NCBI GenBank assembly: GCA_036338025.1
Contig: JAYZDB010000242.1
Coordinates: forward strand, 1 to 16,203
Direction: 5' to 3'
Length of the DNA: 16,203 nt
Source: JAYZDB01 sp036338025
GTDB taxonomy: Bacteria > Planctomycetota > UBA1135 > UBA2386
Shown: piece by piece, positions 1-7,821 of the stretch
Layout of the letters: the number at the start of each line of letters is the position of its first letter
How positions within the stretch are numbered: position 1 is the stretch's first letter
Program-made: the position numbers and the translations under genes
Notes under the pieces: generated by a model
The model's database searches: none
What the model saw: only the letters and a program-made list of their open reading frames with translations
Told to the model about the DNA's origin: nothing

Positions 1-1221
1 GGGGAAGGCGGTGCTGAAGTTCGTTTGCTTGCCCGATTCGGTGGTCTTGAGACGCTTCGCCTGGGAGTCTGCAAGTTTGAAACTCTGGCCATTGGCGCGC
101 CAGTAGAGGGTTGTGGTGGCGTAGAGAAGTGCATCCTGGGCTGCTTGTGGCACCAGTGCCGCGGTCAGTTGGTCGTTGTGTTCTTCGGCGAGTGCCAGCA
201 GTTCCTGGCCGTGCTTGCGGGCGTACACCGCCATAGCCGGCGATGGTACCGGAGTACCCTTGGAGACAAGGTGAATCGTCATCCGTTGGTGGCTCGCGAT
301 CTTGAGGTTGGTGCGGGCGATGTGGAGCTTGTTGAAGTTGATCGATGGTCGACGCGAATAGACCCGGAACCCGCCGTTTTCCTGGGCTATCCCATCCAGC
401 ATCTCATCGCTCAGTGGAATGCCGAGGGAGCCGCCGTCCCATTCACAGGTCAGGCTCAGTTGTTCGAAGTGGCGATAACTGTGGACCGGCAACCTGAGAC
501 TGAAGCTGGTGGCATGCAACGGCAGTTGGAATGTGAGGACTGAACCGCCACCGGTCGCGCGGGGCACCAACCATGCGGTCATGTGCCGGTTGTCCAGCGC
601 CCCCTGCGTCCACTTCAGCGTCCAGACATTGTTCTGACTGCGCTGGAATGATCTCAGATGCACCTGCCAACCCTCGCCTACCTGGCCCTCCTCGGCCAGA
701 AGCTCGGCGAATGGCTCGGTGAAGGTGTGGTGCATTGGGAATTTGTGATGCCAGTCGCGCAGGCCGGTGATCGCTTCCGCGCGGCGCGCAGGAGTCTTGG
801 CCATGTAGCGGTACATGTTTGCGCGCACGCTCAGGTCCTTCTCATCGATGGTCAAGAAGTCCTCGAGGACGGACGCGGCGGCTCCGTAATGACCGTTGGA
901 CGCGTGAGCCTTGGCGAGCCGGACCAGGGCTTGCGTGGCGACCTTGGCCTGTCGATCCCCCTTGCGGTACTCCGCCAGGTCCTGGACCAGTGCGTGCAGT
1001 TCTTGGGTAGCGGTTTCATAGTCGGTCCCCAGTTTGTCTCGCGCCGACAGAAATCGGTCGAGGCTGCTACCGACATAGGTCTTGAGTACTCCTCGATCGA
1101 CCCACCGCACCCAGTTTGGCGCGTAGTTCCATACGAGGTAGGTCGCGACCGCGCCGGCTGAGATCAGCAGCGGCAGCAAGCGGCTGAGATTCTGCAGTTT
1201 TCTCAGGGTGGTTTGTCGCAC
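1..1221 (-). CDS. Membrane-anchored protein of unknown function with helical-repeat region (partial, C-terminus off the left edge)
   Basis: An open minus-strand frame runs without a stop from a GTG at 1221-1219 to the left edge, giving at least 407 residues. The only upstream in-frame stop is a TAG about 60 bases before the GTG, with no ATG or TTG between, so GTG is the best start. Residues about 13-33 form one hydrophobic segment (LLPLLISAGAVATYLVW) after basic residues, so a signal anchor is likely. Residues about 50-195 are amphipathic helices resembling TPR repeats (for example around NGHYGAAASVLEDFL and the 165-190 segment). Residues about 205-325 are rich in alternating hydrophobic beta patterns, and residues 330-365 are helical again. 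I do not recognise a named family. It lies 254 bp downstream of a glycosyltransferase on the same strand, which weakly suggests a cell-surface role. The coding call rests on an uninterrupted frame with sensible protein composition over 1.2 kb; the function is unknown. Confidence 0.8.
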   Translation of the reverse strand, partial: MRQTTLRKLQNLSRLLPLLISAGAVATYLVWNYAPNWVRWVDRGVLKTYVGSSLDRFLSARDKLGTDYETATQELHALVQDLAEYRKGDRQAKVATQALVRLAKAHASNGHYGAAASVLEDFLTIDEKDLSVRANMYRYMAKTPARRAEAITGLRDWHHKFPMHHTFTEPFAELLAEEGQVGEGWQVHLRSFQRSQNNVWTLKWTQGALDNRHMTAWLVPRATGGGSVLTFQLPLHATSFSLRLPVHSYRHFEQLSLTCEWDGGSLGIPLSDEMLDGIAQENGGFRVYSRRPSINFNKLHIARTNLKIASHQRMTIHLVSKGTPVPSPAMAVYARKHGQELLALAEEHNDQLTAALVPQAAQDALLYATTTLYWRANGQSFKLADSQAKRLKTTESGKQTNFSTAFP

Positions 1222-1475
1222 TGCTGGTCGGTGGCTGGGAGAAGGTGGCCAAGAAACCGCAACTATCGGCCCTTGCTGCTACTTTAGAGGTTTATCGAGG
1301 TCGATTCGGTCCAACAGTAGCAAATCACCCATGGCAGACAATTGGAGACCCGAATCCAGCCTTGTCATGGGCGTTCGTCATCGGTGGGGCGCGGGCATTC
1401 GCGGATGAAGAACTTCGGCACGCGCTAGCTTCCACCGGCGACGGAATCTCGCAGGAACCCGGCTGACTTGTGGGC
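1222..1475. other. 254-bp intergenic gap between two minus-strand genes
   Basis: This gap separates the stop of the glycosyltransferase (TAA at 1478-1476) from the GTG of the next minus-strand gene. It is less GC-rich around 1262-1325 than its surroundings and must hold any separate promoter for the downstream gene. I could not find a convincing -35/-10 pair; minus-strand TTGGAC and TTGTCT elements lack a good -10 at proper spacing. A plus-strand frame here (GTG at 1245 to 1466) has codon use unlike the neighbours and is not called. Confidence 0.5.
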
Positions 1476-3614
1476 TTATTCGAGCCAGACTTCTGCTACC
1501 TGGAGACCGAGGACCCGGTGATCTCCGACTTCCTGCAGATCGCTAGGACGGAACGTTGAACAGTCCAGACGGATCTCGATCAGTTGGTCCGCGTGTTGTT
1601 CATGCGGGAGCGGGAATTCCATGATGTGCAAACCGTTGGCGGAGACGGGTTGGGAGCCGAGATCCTGCCGTCCCATCACGACTCCAAGTTGCGTCTCGAC
1701 AGGTCCCCGGGCCAGACGGATCTTGATCGACCTGACTGGCTCGGTGGCGGCGAGATAGGCCCAGGAGCGTCCCTTGTTCCAACGCAGACAGTAGTCTTCA
1801 CCTGCGACCGGCTCCGGCCCGTACCAACCTGGACCGAGAGACTGCTGGTCGTTCACGCCCATCGAGAGTCTTGTCGCACCCTTGGCGCAGTGCCGGTCGT
1901 GGATCACCTCCAAGTCGCCAATGTGTGCGGGCTCCGTTACCCCGGCGTCGACGAAGCCTGATAACTGGCTGTCGCTGACTACGCGACTCCGCTGAATTGT
2001 GCGTCGACGTTTCCACAAGGAGAACGCCCGCCGCAAGTTCCAGGTCCAGGCGCGACGAATTGCCTGCTTGACCATGTTGAGATACTCGCGGTTTTCGCCG
2101 CGGGCTATTGCCTCATCGGCCCAGCGACAGCGTAGGCGGTCGTATTTGCGCAGCTGGTTCAAGACCTGGAGCAGGTGACCCCACTCGAGATTCTTCAGGA
2201 TGCACTGCATGCGGTTGCGCTCGCACAGCGAACGTCGCCGCAGGGTCTTGGCGTTGAATGCTTCCTGGCTCTCCTTTGTCTGCTCCGCGTTGTCGTCGAG
2301 GTCACCGAACCAATCGTGATGGACCACTGCCAGGGGTGCATACATGACCTGCTTGCCCGCCAGGCGCATCCGCCAGCAGAGATCGACGTCTTCGCTATAC
2401 ATGAAGAAAGTCTCGTCGAATCCCCCGACCTCACGGATGGTGGAGGAACGCAGCAGCTTTGCTCCACCGCAGACGCCGAACACGCTTTCTGGCACTGGTG
2501 TGGGATCCTCGTCCTTTTCACCGATCTGACGATCGACGGCGAATCCGCCCTCGTTCATGACGACACCGGTCGAATTGAAGATCGTGGGGCAGCGTAGCAT
2601 CAGCATCTTGCCGCCGACCGCAGCGACGCTGCTGTCGCGCTCCGCTACCCGAACGAGTTCACGTAGGAAGTCGGGGCGTGCGATCGCGTCCTGGTTGAAA
2701 AGCACGACGTATTTCGCGTCACTGTGTTCTAGCACCAGGTTGTTGCCGCCAGCAAAACCGAGGTTCTCGGGCGAGTCTATGACGTGGACATCGGGGAAGT
2801 TCGCACGGACGAAGTCGCCGGTGCCATCTGACGAGGCATTGTCGACCAGCGTGCACTTGAAACTGGGGTAGTCCTGGGCCGCGATGGACTCGAGCGCAGG
2901 GGTGATGATCCGCTTGCAGTTGTATCCGACCACCAGCACCTCGACCGAGGGCCAATCGACACGAGGCGGGGGGGCGATGGTGCGCGGCGACGCGAGTGCT
3001 TTCTCAGCCGCCGCCAGGACTGCTTCGACTAGCGAGTCTGGATCATCGAGATCCGGAATTGCGTCGAATGGTACGTCCGGATAGCGGGCCCGCAGTCCAG
3101 CGAGTCGCTCGGGTGGTGCGAGGACGCCGAGGCTTCGTTGGCAGAGGATGCCGTCGAGCGTCAGCCGAGCTTGCACTCTTGCCCGGTCGCTACGCCAGGC
3201 GAATCGTTCTGGCCATTCGCGTGCGGCAGCACCGTATTCTTCGATCAGGAGATCGCGGTAGGAGTCGATGTCCCCGGACTCTTCGGTGATCCGGGCCAGG
3301 GTCCGGTGCATGCTGGGAGAGAGCAGCAGCAAGAGTCCCGGAAATTCGCGGATGTAGCGGATCTGGGCGGCGTGGTGGTCGTTATCCGCAGCGAAGTAGA
3401 TCGGCAAGTCGATTTCGCCCGCAGCCAACATGCTGGGGAGGTCGGCCTGGGGGCGTACAGGATGATTCTTGCTGTGCGAGTTGGCAACCTGTTCGGGGGC
3501 GTGCGGCAACAGGTGGATCTCTACCCGCCGCGTGAGTCCTGGCAGCAGCCGGTCGACGAGCGTAGCTGCCGGACTCGCCAGCGGACTCAGAGCAGTGACC
3601 AACCCGAGCTTCAT
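1476..3614 (-). CDS. Glycosyltransferase: GT4-like N-terminal region, GT2 catalytic domain and C-terminal beta domain
   Basis: Starting at ATG 3614 the protein has 712 residues. A TTG 39 bases further upstream is possible, but the ATG opens with a typical Rossmann strand (MKLGLVTALSPLAS). Three parts are visible. Residues about 1-115 resemble the N-terminal half of a GT4 enzyme. Residues about 224-437 form a GT2 (WbbL/rhamnosyltransferase-like) domain: VEVLVVGYN at the nucleotide-binding strand, DNASSDGT, NLGFAGGNN, the DXD-equivalent FNQDA, GGFDETFFMYSEDVDLCWR and a final VHHDW. After a basic helical linker, residues about 595-712 form a beta-rich module with LGPGWYGPE, RWN and DHRVLGLQV, a pattern I have seen appended to other glycosyltransferases. 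It probably transfers a sugar to a surface polysaccharide or glycoprotein at the inner membrane; donor and acceptor cannot be read. The GT4-like part lacks the C-terminal GT-B half, so catalysis should rest with the GT2 domain. It is downstream of efp, 112 bp away. Confidence 0.88.
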   Translation of the reverse strand: MKLGLVTALSPLASPAATLVDRLLPGLTRRVEIHLLPHAPEQVANSHSKNHPVRPQADLPSMLAAGEIDLPIYFAADNDHHAAQIRYIREFPGLLLLLSPSMHRTLARITEESGDIDSYRDLLIEEYGAAAREWPERFAWRSDRARVQARLTLDGILCQRSLGVLAPPERLAGLRARYPDVPFDAIPDLDDPDSLVEAVLAAAEKALASPRTIAPPPRVDWPSVEVLVVGYNCKRIITPALESIAAQDYPSFKCTLVDNASSDGTGDFVRANFPDVHVIDSPENLGFAGGNNLVLEHSDAKYVVLFNQDAIARPDFLRELVRVAERDSSVAAVGGKMLMLRCPTIFNSTGVVMNEGGFAVDRQIGEKDEDPTPVPESVFGVCGGAKLLRSSTIREVGGFDETFFMYSEDVDLCWRMRLAGKQVMYAPLAVVHHDWFGDLDDNAEQTKESQEAFNAKTLRRRSLCERNRMQCILKNLEWGHLLQVLNQLRKYDRLRCRWADEAIARGENREYLNMVKQAIRRAWTWNLRRAFSLWKRRRTIQRSRVVSDSQLSGFVDAGVTEPAHIGDLEVIHDRHCAKGATRLSMGVNDQQSLGPGWYGPEPVAGEDYCLRWNKGRSWAYLAATEPVRSIKIRLARGPVETQLGVVMGRQDLGSQPVSANGLHIMEFPLPHEQHADQLIEIRLDCSTFRPSDLQEVGDHRVLGLQVAEVWLE

Positions 3615-3726
3615 GTCGGCGGCAGTGGTACCGGCGAAGCCCTGTTGGAGCAAGGATCAGACCGATGGTGTTGGTCTTCCTGGGCGTCACCACGAGTCTG
3701 GGCGCCTGGCGCGGGGATCGATCGGC

Positions 3727-4293
3727 TCAGTCGTTGGCCTTTGCCGAATAGGACCCGTCTTCGGTGGCGATCTTGATCTTGTCGCCGACCTTGATGTGGG
3801 CCGGCGCCTTGAGTTCGTAGCCGGTACTGACCTTGACGTTCTTCTGCAGGTTGGTGGCGGTGTCGCCCTTCACGACTTCTTCGGCTTCCACGACTTCGAG
3901 AACCACCGATGGCGGGAGGTCGAGCAGGCGGGGTTCGTTGTCGATGAAGCAGACTGTGCAGTTATCACCTTCGCCGACGAAGTGTAGGGCTGCCTCGACC
4001 AGTGTGTCTGGGAGATGGAACTGGTCGTACGACTCGACGTCCATAAAGACGTGCCCGTTGCCGTCCTTGTAAAGGTACTGACAGGGCTTGTTGTCGAGGT
4101 AGACGTTGTCGAGCGTATCGCCTGTGTTGAGGCGGAGTTCTTTTTGTCTACCTGTCAGCAGGTTCTTCAGATGAATGTGGTTGATCGCCTGGCCTTTGCC
4201 AGGAGTTGTGTGGATGTACTTGGTGATCTGGAAGAACTCGCCTTGAATGCGAACGACCATGCCTCGCTTGGCATCGGTGACTTTGACGGACAT
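3727..4293 (-). CDS. efp: Elongation factor P
   Basis: At 188 residues the length matches the family. EF-P binds between the ribosomal P and E sites and relieves stalling at consecutive prolines. The N-terminal KOW-like domain ends in the acceptor loop TTPGKGQA, with Lys33 at the position modified in other bacteria (Lys34 in E. coli). The segment HIHLKNLLTGR follows, as in the family. The central OB domain (about 65-125) includes CQYLYKDGNGHVFMD and YDQFHLPD, and the C-terminal OB domain ends with VSTGYELKAPAHIKVGDKIKIAT. The acceptor being lysine rather than arginine argues against EarP-type rhamnosylation; no modification enzyme is encoded in this window. The gene lies 76 bp downstream of rpoN on the same strand and could be cotranscribed with it. 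No clear Shine-Dalgarno is visible before the ATG. Confidence 0.96.
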   Translation of the reverse strand: MSVKVTDAKRGMVVRIQGEFFQITKYIHTTPGKGQAINHIHLKNLLTGRQKELRLNTGDTLDNVYLDNKPCQYLYKDGNGHVFMDVESYDQFHLPDTLVEAALHFVGEGDNCTVCFIDNEPRLLDLPPSVVLEVVEAEEVVKGDTATNLQKNVKVSTGYELKAPAHIKVGDKIKIATEDGSYSAKAND

Positions 4294-4369
4294 CGGAGTA
4301 ATGGAAAGTTGGACTACGGTAGAGTCGGGGGATACGGCTATTTGATCGAGGAAGAAATCGGTTGATTAC

Positions 4370-5806
4370 CTAATACTGCCTGCGTCGGGTTGAAGATTCT
4401 ATGTCGAGGGCCTTGCGGTACTTTGTCACGGTGCGACGTGCGATCCGTACCCCCTCCTTGCTCAGGAGTTCGACGAGTTGGTCGTCCGAGAATGGGTGTG
4501 CCTTGTCCTCTCCCTCGACGATCGACTTGAGCATCAGCTTTACCGCCTGCTGGCTCATGAATTCGCCGCTGTCGGTGACGGTGCCGCCGGAGAAGAAGCG
4601 CTTCAGCTCAAGGATGCCCTGCGGAGTCTGGATGTACTTGCCGGACACCGCGCGGCTGACCGTCGAAATGTGCACGCCGACTTCATCGGCGACGTCTTGC
4701 ATCCGCATGGGGTGGAGCGACTTGACGCCGTCGCGGAGGAAGTCGTTTTGTCGCCGGACAATCTCAGTGGCGATTCGGGTGATGGTGTTCTGGCGTTGGT
4801 GGATCGACTCGATGAACCACTTGGCAGCGTCGATCTTGCGTTTGAGGAACTCCGCGATCTTGGGATCGTACTTGGCCTCTTTGAGCATCCGTCTGTAGGT
4901 GGGGGAGATGCGCAACTCCGGCAAATCGCCACGTTGGCTGCGGACTTCGAACCGGCCATCGACATCCTCTACGATGACGTCTGGCGTTACGGTGCCGCCG
5001 CTTGAATCATTGAAGATGGCGCCTGGATGAGGGTTGAGATGGCCGCGCAGGAACTCCCAGCACTCCTTGATGTCTGCAATGGTTGCGCCAGTGTCCTTGG
5101 CGATCTTTGGCAGTTTGTTGAGGGCGAGGTCGTTCAGGTGGGTGGTGACCAAGGTGCGTGCCAATTGTGGCACATAGCGGATTCGGTCGAGTTGCAACAG
5201 CAGGCTGTCATGCACGTCCCTGGCGCCAACGCCAGCTGGATCGAGTTGGCGGATCAACTCGATGGCTTCCTCTGCCAGCGGGATCGGTACCAGTATGTTG
5301 TTGGCGATCTGCTCGGCGTCTTCGCCCAGGCGCCCATCATGGTCGAGGGAGAATATGACGTGCTCGATGACCGCCAGGAGTTCCGGGCTTACATCCATCA
5401 CGCCGACCTGTTCGAGTAGATGCTCGGCGAGCGACGGACTGTCTTCCGCCGTATTCATGAACATCTCGTAGCGTCTGTCTGCTTCTTCCTGGTTGGGGCG
5501 GAGACCGGGCCCGGTGTTGTATTCAGTTCGCTCCTCGAGCTGGTCGAGCTCCTTGGAGATCTGTGCTTCGAGGTTCTCCTCGAAGGATTCGGGAGTGTCG
5601 TTGTCGCCGCCGGATTCGCCGTCGGGTCCCACGGAGGTCGAGTCATCCTCGACCACCTCGAGGAAGACGTTTTCTTCCAACTCGTGCTCGATCTGGTCCC
5701 GCAACTCCTGCATCGGGCACTGCAGGATCTTCATCGCCTGGATCATCTGCGGCGACTGGATCAGCCGCTGCTCAGTGCGAAGGTGTTGGGTCAGGCCAAG
5801 GCGCAT
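4370..5806 (-). CDS. rpoN: RNA polymerase sigma-54 factor RpoN
   Basis: At 478 residues this has the full length of the family. Region I (about 1-50) carries the glutamine and leucine-rich LTQHLRTEQRLIQSPQMIQAM, the part that contacts activators and holds the closed complex. An acidic linker follows (about 48-95). The core-binding domain spans about 120-330. The helix-turn-helix (about 365-410) includes MQDVADEVGVHISTVSRAVSGKY. The RpoN box is at 456-467, ARRTVTKYRKAL, close to the consensus, and reads the -24 element. It directs transcription only with an AAA+ activator; one such activator is encoded at 12480-13823. A 194-bp gap upstream separates it from the secretin-like gene and may hold its own promoter (TACAAT on the minus strand at 5904-5899). 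Confidence 0.97.
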   Translation of the reverse strand: MRLGLTQHLRTEQRLIQSPQMIQAMKILQCPMQELRDQIEHELEENVFLEVVEDDSTSVGPDGESGGDNDTPESFEENLEAQISKELDQLEERTEYNTGPGLRPNQEEADRRYEMFMNTAEDSPSLAEHLLEQVGVMDVSPELLAVIEHVIFSLDHDGRLGEDAEQIANNILVPIPLAEEAIELIRQLDPAGVGARDVHDSLLLQLDRIRYVPQLARTLVTTHLNDLALNKLPKIAKDTGATIADIKECWEFLRGHLNPHPGAIFNDSSGGTVTPDVIVEDVDGRFEVRSQRGDLPELRISPTYRRMLKEAKYDPKIAEFLKRKIDAAKWFIESIHQRQNTITRIATEIVRRQNDFLRDGVKSLHPMRMQDVADEVGVHISTVSRAVSGKYIQTPQGILELKRFFSGGTVTDSGEFMSQQAVKLMLKSIVEGEDKAHPFSDDQLVELLSKEGVRIARRTVTKYRKALDIESSTRRRQY

Positions 5807-5898
5807 CGGTTCTTGCTAATGTTGGGAACCCCGGCCGGGACCTGTCGCGGCAACCCTGATCGCACGGGGGCGGCCAACCTAACGGAAGCCACGGCCGA

Positions 5899-5904
5899 AT
5901 TGTA
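5899..5904 (-). promoter_or_regulatory. Possible -10 element upstream of rpoN
   Basis: The minus strand reads TACAAT here, five of six consensus bases, about 95 bases before the rpoN ATG. There is no good -35 hexamer 16-18 bases upstream, so this is only a candidate. Its value is that it lies in the only sizeable gap (5807-6000) between the secretin-like gene and rpoN. Confidence 0.25.
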
Positions 5905-5981
5905 GACGTTGCTACCGTTCCCGCTAGCCCATCCCGATGGCTTGGACATAGTCAGAGCAACTGACCGGATCGGGGCTTGAC

Positions 5982-6006
5982 CTGTGACTGCTGGGTCAGG
6001 TCACAG
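5982..6006. repeat. Inverted repeat over the stop codon of the secretin-like gene
   Basis: CTGTGAC (5982-5988) and GTCACAG (6000-6006) are perfect inverted copies around an 11-base loop; TGACCT and AGGTCA nested nearby offer an alternative pairing. The repeat overlaps the stop at 6003-6001 on the minus strand. No T-run follows on that strand, so it is not a textbook intrinsic terminator. It could be an mRNA 3'-end structure or an operator. Confidence 0.35.
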
Positions 6007-7782
6007 CCGGCGGAACCGCATGCTCTGGTGCATCCGGGCTCCCTCCTGATCGTTCTGCAAGCGTGGCCCGAATCCCAATGGGAGGTCCTGATCGAGGGCA
6101 ATCCGACCATGGTGTTGGAAGTGTGCGCGGCGGACCCGGGCATGGTAGAGATTCCCTCCGCCGCTCTGAGCGGTGGGTTGGTGGCGCGGTTCGGGGAGGT
6201 ATTGCAGGTCGACGGAGAGTTGACCGGTGCTGTTCTGGCCCTGCTGCGCGCCGCGGAATCCGACTGCGAGACCGTTGAAAGTCGTCTGCATCATCGGATT
6301 GGCGATGGTGGACTTCTTGGCGATTTCAACTTCGAAATCTCGGATCAGCCTGGACTCGATGCCCTTCATGACGATCGCTGCGTGGTCGTGCAGGCTTGGA
6401 AATGTGACCGCGTGGTAGGTTGGAGTCGGCTGGTTCGTGGATGGGGTGATTTCTGAGAAGGTGGTGGCGGTCGCCGCCGTTGGTCGCAGGACCGTGCGCA
6501 ACTTCACTTCGGTGGTGCCGAGCCAGAAGTCCTGCATGGTCATCAATAGCCGGGTGATCTGGACCTGAACGTGTTCTGGAGCGTGGAGCAGGATGTAGCC
6601 GCTGCCGTGGCCATTTTGGGTCAAGTCGAGGGAGACGTCGTCGCTGTCGAGGATGGCGCCCAGGTTCTCGTTCAAGAGGTTCACCAGCAGTTCGCCCAAG
6701 TCATCCTCAACCTCGTCATCGTCGCTCGCCGCGGTGGTTGGATAGGCGCCGCGTGTCCCCTCCGATTCGTAGACTGTCCTGGGATAGCGCAGAAACTGGC
6801 TGGCGATTGCGGAGACCGGCAACAGCAAGGTGCCGCCCGCTGGCGTCTGTTTGCCAGCCGGCAAGCCGTTCTTGGCGGCTTGCACGACCAGCAGCAGATT
6901 GCTGCCGGCGTCCGCACGACTCTGCAGGCTCAGGAGCAGGGCGCCATCGTGATTGACCCGTCCGGAGAACACCCCCGAGTTGGCGCGCAGGTGCGGAATG
7001 CCGATCTGCGGGAGGTTCTCGACGCCGGTCGAGACGTCCTCGATGTCCTTGTCTTTTTCTCCGATCGCGAACTGGCACTTGAGCACCCGGTCCGTTGTGC
7101 CGATCAGGGCGTGCGGTTCCACGACCAGGCGAATGCCCTCGAACATCGTCGTGGTTTTTGGCCTTCCGACCTTGGCCTCCTCCGCGACTTCTATATCGAC
7201 GTCAGCGATGTAGCTGGTGAATCGCTCCTGGCTCAGCGCGACTTGCTGGCCGGACATTGCCGTGCTGTGTCCGCTCCAGATCAGTGGCAGGTTCTTGCAC
7301 AGAGTCGCGAGGCGGGCGGCATCGGCAACCGCCGGGTATTCGTCGGTCGGCTTGATGCGGTACAGCCTGGCCTGAACGACGATGCGCTGGGTGATTGTTC
7401 GGCGTAGAGCCTCGACGATTTTTTCGGCTTTCGACACATTGTCGGTGTTGCCAGTGACGATCAGCGTGCGGTTCTTCAGCACGACGGTGGTTTCTGCGCC
7501 TTCGTCGCCGAGACCGTTGCGGACCAACTCCGCCAGCTGGTCGGAACTCACCAGGCTGAAGGGATCCTGACTGGCCAGTTCGATGGTCTCGTCTTCGGGC
7601 CACTTGCTGGTCAAGACCCCGAGCCGGGGACTGCGTACTGCTGGGATGCTCATCAACATGTCCGAGACGGGGATTATCTTGAGGGTGCGGGCCTCGGCCT
7701 TTTCGGTCTCAGGCTGGGCGGGCAAGGCCATGCAGAGCATGGAGAATGGTGCGATCACGAACAGGCTACGGAGTTTCATCAT
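6001..7782 (-). CDS. Exported protein with two secretin-like modules
   Basis: With the start at ATG 7782 the protein has 593 residues and opens with a signal peptide (MMKLRSLFVIAPFSMLCMALPAQ). An ATG at 7812 would add ten polar residues ahead of it. Residues about 78-145 look like a secretin N1/BON-type fold: the LAELVRNGLG helix, then VVLKNRTLIVTGNTDNVSKA, a helix (KIVEALRR) and a strand IVVQARLYRI. A beta-rich stretch (about 212-302) resembles part of a secretin outer-membrane domain, with GIRLVVEPHALIG and HDGALLLSLQS. After an acidic linker (about 351-362) the pattern recurs: GELLVNLLNENLG, SGYILLHAPEHVQVQITRLLM, TEVKLRTVL (about 363-432) and a second beta-rich part to about residue 535. 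I infer a duplicated secretin-related module in the periplasm or outer membrane. It is too divergent to call GspD or PilQ. It lies 39 bp downstream of the anti-sigma gene and is probably cotranscribed with it. Confidence 0.78.
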   Translation of the reverse strand: MMKLRSLFVIAPFSMLCMALPAQPETEKAEARTLKIIPVSDMLMSIPAVRSPRLGVLTSKWPEDETIELASQDPFSLVSSDQLAELVRNGLGDEGAETTVVLKNRTLIVTGNTDNVSKAEKIVEALRRTITQRIVVQARLYRIKPTDEYPAVADAARLATLCKNLPLIWSGHSTAMSGQQVALSQERFTSYIADVDIEVAEEAKVGRPKTTTMFEGIRLVVEPHALIGTTDRVLKCQFAIGEKDKDIEDVSTGVENLPQIGIPHLRANSGVFSGRVNHDGALLLSLQSRADAGSNLLLVVQAAKNGLPAGKQTPAGGTLLLPVSAIASQFLRYPRTVYESEGTRGAYPTTAASDDDEVEDDLGELLVNLLNENLGAILDSDDVSLDLTQNGHGSGYILLHAPEHVQVQITRLLMTMQDFWLGTTEVKLRTVLRPTAATATTFSEITPSTNQPTPTYHAVTFPSLHDHAAIVMKGIESRLIRDFEVEIAKKSTIANPMMQTTFNGLAVGFRGAQQGQNSTGQLSVDLQYLPEPRHQPTAQSGGGNLYHARVRRAHFQHHGRIALDQDLPLGFGPRLQNDQEGARMHQSMRFRRL

Positions 7783-7821
7783 TGTCTCGTGCGGTGTTGG
7801 GGTCAGGGGCATCTGGGTGTG

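Noticed and set aside
25..1161. Plus-strand frames of 172 and 167 codons
   Set aside because: They are antisense to the continuous minus-strand gene at 1-1221, which has better protein composition; long antisense frames are common in GC-rich DNA.
1245..1466. Plus-strand frame of 73 codons in the gap between two minus-strand genes
   Set aside because: It starts with GTG behind a fair GGGAG, but the codons (CTA, TTA, CTT, ATT and others) lack the strong third-position GC bias of the neighbours, and the product resembles nothing known.
6001..6200. Possible frameshift near the C-terminus of the secretin-like gene
   Set aside because: The last 60 residues look unusual (rich in His, Arg, Gln), but the frame continues cleanly to the stop and the alternatives give no better continuation.
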